This document shows positions 60,468-64,000 of a stretch of 64,000 nt of DNA, piece after piece. The translations under genes were made by a program, and so were the position numbers. The DNA is taken from assembly GCA_043747875.1 (NCBI GenBank), contig JAYTOI010000025.1, positions 1 to 64,000 of the forward strand, written 5' to 3'. Within the stretch, counting starts at the first letter, position 1, and each line of letters starts with the position of its first letter. The notes beneath the pieces were generated by a model, which was given only the letters and a program-made list of their open reading frames with translations, did not search any database and had not been told where the DNA came from. Source of the stretch: CADEED01 sp043747875 (lineage in GTDB: Bacteria; Pseudomonadota; Gammaproteobacteria; Steroidobacterales; Steroidobacteraceae).

Positions 60468-61849
60468 GCGCCGTGGCATCTCTCACTGGATTCCTCAAGA
60501 AGAATGTTCTCGGACAGAACCTCATCCGACGCAATCCCTTCTACTACGAACGCGCCAGCGAGATCTTTGCCGAGGTCGAGGCACTCGATGCCGCCGGCCG
60601 CCGCGTCTGGGTCAAGGAGCAGTTGAAGTGCACGCTCGACGTGGCGCGCGGCACCGACTACGGACGCAGCGTGCACGGCGACACCCACATCGGCAGCTGG
60701 CCGCTGCTCGAGAAAGAGTTGCTGCGCCACGGATTGCAGGCGTTCACGTCCGGCTACGACTGGCTGTCTGCCCCCGCGACCACCGGCGGCACCAGCGGCG
60801 TGCCGCTCAAGGTGGTGCGCTCGCTGCAAGCCATCGTGTTCGAGCAGGCAACCATCGACCGCGTCATCGAGGTCGCCGGTGCCAAGGCACGCACGGCGCG
60901 CACCACCATCCTGCGCGGCGACAATCCGCGCGACATCGTCGTCTCGCCGAACCCGGAGATCGAGTACATCAACGGCGGTCGCATGATGACGATGAGCGCC
61001 AACGCCATCACGCACGTGAGCGTCGAGAACGTTGCCAACCAGATCGAGAAGTTCGGCCCGGAGCTGCTGTGCGCGTATCCGAGCGCGCTGGAGACTTTGT
61101 GTCGCTACTTGCGCGACACGGGCCGGCGCATCCCTATCCAGGCGGTGGTGACGTCCTCTGAAGTAGTCCGCCCCGAGGCCTGGCGGCTCATCGAGCAGAC
61201 ACTCGGCGCGCGCCTGGTCGACTATTACGGCCAGGCCGAGCGCATCGCGTTTGCATACGCCACTGCGCCGCGCGAGTACCGCTTCTCGTGCGCGTATTCG
61301 CACGTGGAGTTCATTCCCTACGACGGTCAGATCTCGCGGCGCGAGTCGGCGCATCGGCTCTACGAGATCGTCGGCACGTCGTACTGGAACAACTTGTTGC
61401 CGATCGTGCGCTATCGCACCGGCGATCTCATCCGTCTGCCCGGCGACTGGGGGCCCAATGAGCTCGAGGAACTCGCGCTCGGGCTGCGGACCTTCGACGG
61501 TGTACTCGGACGCCAGCAGGAGTTGATCGTCTGCCCGCAGAGCATCCGCTTGACCGGCGTCGGCTGCACGCCCCGCGAAGTCGAGCACGTCGTGCGCATG
61601 CAGGTGGTGCAGGAGGCCGAAGACGAAGTGCGCATCTTCGTGCTGACGACCGACGGTTTCTGTCGCGAAGACGCGGAGAACCTGCTGGCCAACGCGCGCG
61701 CGCGCATCCCCGAGGACGTCGCCGTCACCGTCGAGATCGCGACGCGGCTCGAGCGCACGCCGCGCGGCAAGACGCCCCTCATCGTTCACCGGCCGCCGGT
61801 CCACGATGCATTGCGGCGCCAGGGCGTCGAGCCGTTGTTCACTAGATAG
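60464..61849 (+). CDS. CapK/phenylacetate-CoA ligase-like adenylate-forming enzyme
   Basis: This 461-residue ANL-superfamily protein is of the type encoded in capsule loci (CapK). The AMP-binding loop is SAPATTGGTSGVPLKVV, and the adenine/Mg region is VVTSSEVVRPEAWR and LVDYYGQAERIAFAYA; IVRYRTGDLIRLPGD matches the RTGD hinge motif. It probably activates a carboxylic acid that decorates the polymer. The precise substrate is unknown. It starts within the stop of the previous gene (ATGA). Confidence 0.85.
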   Translation: MSAVASLTGFLKKNVLGQNLIRRNPFYYERASEIFAEVEALDAAGRRVWVKEQLKCTLDVARGTDYGRSVHGDTHIGSWPLLEKELLRHGLQAFTSGYDWLSAPATTGGTSGVPLKVVRSLQAIVFEQATIDRVIEVAGAKARTARTTILRGDNPRDIVVSPNPEIEYINGGRMMTMSANAITHVSVENVANQIEKFGPELLCAYPSALETLCRYLRDTGRRIPIQAVVTSSEVVRPEAWRLIEQTLGARLVDYYGQAERIAFAYATAPREYRFSCAYSHVEFIPYDGQISRRESAHRLYEIVGTSYWNNLLPIVRYRTGDLIRLPGDWGPNELEELALGLRTFDGVLGRQQELIVCPQSIRLTGVGCTPREVEHVVRMQVVQEAEDEVRIFVLTTDGFCREDAENLLANARARIPEDVAVTVEIATRLERTPRGKTPLIVHRPPVHDALRRQGVEPLFTR

Positions 61850-61856
61850 ATAATCC

Positions 61857-63851
61857 ATGCAACAGCCTGGCTGGTATTTGAAGCGCCTCCGACGCATGTC
61901 GGGCGCGGAAGTCGCGTATCGTCTGGCGCGATCGGTGCGCATGGTCACCGGCCAGTTCACGGCCAACGAAGTGCCGGCCCGCGACAGCTTCGCGACCGAT
62001 CTGCGGTTCCTGCCGCCGTTCGTCGCGTTCGCGCCCGATGCGTTGATCGCGGCGGCCGATCGCGTGCTGGCGGGGCGATTCTCGTTTTTCGACCTCGACG
62101 ATTGCGATCTTGGCGATCCGCCACAGTGGAATCGCGATCCGCTCACGCATCGCGTCGCCGCGTTGAACCGGGCAACGGGCATCGACTATCGCGATGAGCG
62201 CATCGTCGGCAACATCAAGTATCTGTGGGAGGCGAACCGCCACCTGCATCTGCCGACGCTCGGCCAGGCGTTCGCATTGACGGGCGACATGCGTTACGCG
62301 TTCGGCGTGCAGCAGCAGATCGATTCCTGGATCGCGCAATGCCCGCCGGGCCGTGGCGCCAACTGGGCCAGCGCGCTCGAGCTCGGGATCCGGTTGATCA
62401 ACTGGAGCCTCACCTGGCAGCTCATCGGCGGCGGTCGTTCGCGCCTGTTCGACGCGCCCGAGGGAGCGGCGTTCCGCGAGCGCTGGCTGAGGTCCATCTA
62501 CGAGCAAGCCCGCATGGTCGCCGGCAACCTGTCGCGCTTCTCCTCGGCCAACAATCATCTGATCGGCGAAGCCGCGGGCGTATACGTCGCCGCTTCGACG
62601 TGGCCCATGTGGCCGGACATGCGCGATTGGGGCGGGCGTTGCCGGGAGATCCTCGAGCAGGAATGCCTCAAGCAAAATGCTCCGGACGGCGGCAATCGTG
62701 AGCAGGCCTTCGCGTATCAAACCTTCGTGATCGACTTCCTGCTGCTCGCCGGGCTCGCGGCGCGCGCGCGTGGCGAGGATTTCTCGCCCGTCTATTGGCG
62801 GCGGCTCGAGGTGATGATCGACTTCCTGGCTTCGATGACCGACGGCGCCGGGCGACTGCCGATGGTCGGCGATGCCGACGACGGCTACGTCGTAAAGCTC
62901 GCGCAGGAGTCCGGCTTCAGCGCGCACCGCTCGCAGATCGCCACCGGCGCGGTGTTGTTCGAACGCCCGGATCTGGCGGCCAAGGCCGGCCTCGCCGACG
63001 GCAAGACCATCACCCTGCTCGGCGTCGAGTCGGGACGGCGCATCACGCGGCTGCGGGAGCGCGGCCGTGCCGGCTTCCGGCCGCACCAGCAGTTCACCGA
63101 GGCCGGTTACTATCTACTCGGCAGCGCCTTCGAGACGCCCGATGAAGTGCGTGTTCTGGTCGACGCGGGCCCGCTGGGCTATCTGACGCTCGCGGCGCAT
63201 GGCCATGCCGATGCGCTGTCGTTCCTGCTGACGATCGGCGATCGCGAGATCCTCATCGATCCGGGCACCTACGCGTATCACACCGAGCCGGGATGGCGGC
63301 GATATTTTCGCGGCACCTCGGCGCACAACACCGTCGGTATCGACGGGCAGGATCAGTCACAGCAGGCTGGAAACTTCATGTGGACCGATCACGCTCGTGC
63401 GCGCTGCATCGAGTTCGATGTCGGTGCCGGGCGACAAACATTCATTGGGGAACACCACGGCTTCGAGCGGCTCGAAGACCCCGTGGTACATCGACGCGAA
63501 ATTGTCTTCGAGCCTGGCGCGCGCCGCATCGAAGTGAACGACATCCTGCGCTGCGCCGGCCGGCACGTGGCCTGCCGCGCGTGGCACTTTGCCGAAGACT
63601 GCGAGGTGACGCCGCATGGCGACGGTCTGAAGATCGTCGCGGGGCGCACGCAGGTATTGATGGAGCCGCGTCAGCCGCTGGAGCGCGTCGAGGTCCAGCG
63701 CGGCGGCAACGCATCGCAAGGGGGCTGGGTTTCGCGCGGCTTCGGCCGCAAGGTGCCGACGACCACCGTGCGCTGGTATTCGCGCGTCGAGGGCGATACG
63801 CACCTGGGGACACGACTCGTGTACACGAGGTCGGGCAACGTTGGCCTCTGA
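61857..63851 (+). CDS. Heparinase II/III-family protein
   Basis: This 664-residue protein has an alpha-barrel domain (about 20-370), with FSSANNHLIGEAAGVYVAAS holding the conserved Asn-His, then the beta-sandwich Hepar_II_III domain (about 385-640) with LAAHGHADALSFLLTIGDRE and DPGTYAYHTEPGWRRYFRGT. Relatives are lyases acting on uronate polymers. No clear signal peptide is visible, which is also common in EPS-locus members, and such proteins may act as epimerase- or lyase-like editors. It lies 7 bases after the CapK-like gene. Confidence 0.9.
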   Translation: MQQPGWYLKRLRRMSGAEVAYRLARSVRMVTGQFTANEVPARDSFATDLRFLPPFVAFAPDALIAAADRVLAGRFSFFDLDDCDLGDPPQWNRDPLTHRVAALNRATGIDYRDERIVGNIKYLWEANRHLHLPTLGQAFALTGDMRYAFGVQQQIDSWIAQCPPGRGANWASALELGIRLINWSLTWQLIGGGRSRLFDAPEGAAFRERWLRSIYEQARMVAGNLSRFSSANNHLIGEAAGVYVAASTWPMWPDMRDWGGRCREILEQECLKQNAPDGGNREQAFAYQTFVIDFLLLAGLAARARGEDFSPVYWRRLEVMIDFLASMTDGAGRLPMVGDADDGYVVKLAQESGFSAHRSQIATGAVLFERPDLAAKAGLADGKTITLLGVESGRRITRLRERGRAGFRPHQQFTEAGYYLLGSAFETPDEVRVLVDAGPLGYLTLAAHGHADALSFLLTIGDREILIDPGTYAYHTEPGWRRYFRGTSAHNTVGIDGQDQSQQAGNFMWTDHARARCIEFDVGAGRQTFIGEHHGFERLEDPVVHRREIVFEPGARRIEVNDILRCAGRHVACRAWHFAEDCEVTPHGDGLKIVAGRTQVLMEPRQPLERVEVQRGGNASQGGWVSRGFGRKVPTTTVRWYSRVEGDTHLGTRLVYTRSGNVGL

Positions 63852-64000
63852 ACCCATCGTTTCGCCTGAGGCCCAACACCAGGTAGTCACCGCCGACGTG
63901 CAGAGCGCCGAGGTGCCGCTCACGCTGCGCCACGACGATTGCTTCGGGCTGTTCAACGAGATCGGCGACATCGACGCCGATGCGCGCTCCGAAGCCGGCC
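63841..64000 (+). CDS. Probable glycogen-debranching-enzyme-like protein, N-terminus (cut by window edge)
   Basis: A frame open from TTG 63841 to the edge (53 codons) overlaps the heparinase-like stop by 11 bases. Its visible part, PLTLRHDDCFGLFNEIGDID then ADARSEAG, resembles the N-terminal domain of amylo-alpha-1,6-glucosidase/glycogen-debranching-type proteins (a T-F-A-V-F-D-R-x-G-D-I-like run before GLY...RDTR). Too little is seen for certainty; the start could also be the GTG at 63898. Confidence 0.5.
   Translation, partial: MASEPIVSPEAQHQVVTADVQSAEVPLTLRHDDCFGLFNEIGDIDADARSEAG

Noticed and set aside
1..64000. Prophage, defence island, toxin-antitoxin or conjugation genes
   Set aside because: I looked for their signatures on both strands and found none; all longer supported frames are housekeeping, envelope, signalling or polysaccharide genes.

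Overview
The window is 64 kb of GC-rich bacterial chromosome with no plasmid, phage or transposase genes. Conserved gene order (tolQRAB-pal-cpoB-queE-queC, ruvCAB-ybgC-tolQ, sucAB-lpdA) and a RelA-type synthetase with an EFDD motif point to a gammaproteobacterium. The high GC, TonB-rich content and polysaccharide genes would fit a Steroidobacteraceae/Nevskiales-like environmental lineage, but that placement is inference only.

Layout. 0-5.7 kb: a cut guanine deaminase gene coupled to a membrane hybrid histidine kinase (minus), divergent from a YfiR-like periplasmic protein and a TonB-dependent receptor, then a DUF5658 membrane protein. 5.8-12.9 kb: 2-oxoglutarate dehydrogenase E1/E2/E3 (sucA, sucB, a secreted protein, lpdA) and two small exported proteins with TonB-C-like domains. 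13-17 kb (minus): relA and an unusual fusion of a pseudo-receiver, one membrane helix and a TonB C-terminal domain. 17-26 kb: ruvCAB, ybgC, tolQRAB, pal, cpoB, queE, queC and tRNA-Lys(TTT), many with 4-bp start/stop overlaps. 26-33 kb: a tandem-domain DUF1080 protein behind a structured leader, a histidine kinase, two paralogous sugar porters and a DUF6624 protein. 33.6-43.9 kb: a patchwork of envelope and stress genes (EF-hand protein, CPA antiporter, CsbD-like, DUF4398 lipoprotein, OmpA-like lipoprotein, sigma-54 activator, GlsB/YeaQ-like, DUF421, MscS, DUF4142, DUF883, GNAT), with a palindromic REP/MITE-like element at 40.4 kb.

43.9-64 kb is an exopolysaccharide locus. It holds a glycosyltransferase, a Wza-like export protein, an outer-membrane barrel, a Wzc/GumC-like chain-length protein with a separate BY-kinase, an AlgD-like GDP-mannose dehydrogenase, a PL1-like lyase, a WcaJ-type initiating transferase, a Wzy-like polymerase, three more glycosyltransferases, a CapK-like adenylate-forming enzyme, a heparinase II/III-family protein and the start of a probable glycogen-debranching-like gene. 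This fits a Wzy-dependent, uronate-containing polymer made, exported and trimmed by one locus. No Wzx flippase is visible in the window. Two terminators, a leader mini-ORF and a ribosome-site hairpin suggest that the locus is transcribed in blocks and partly controlled at translation.
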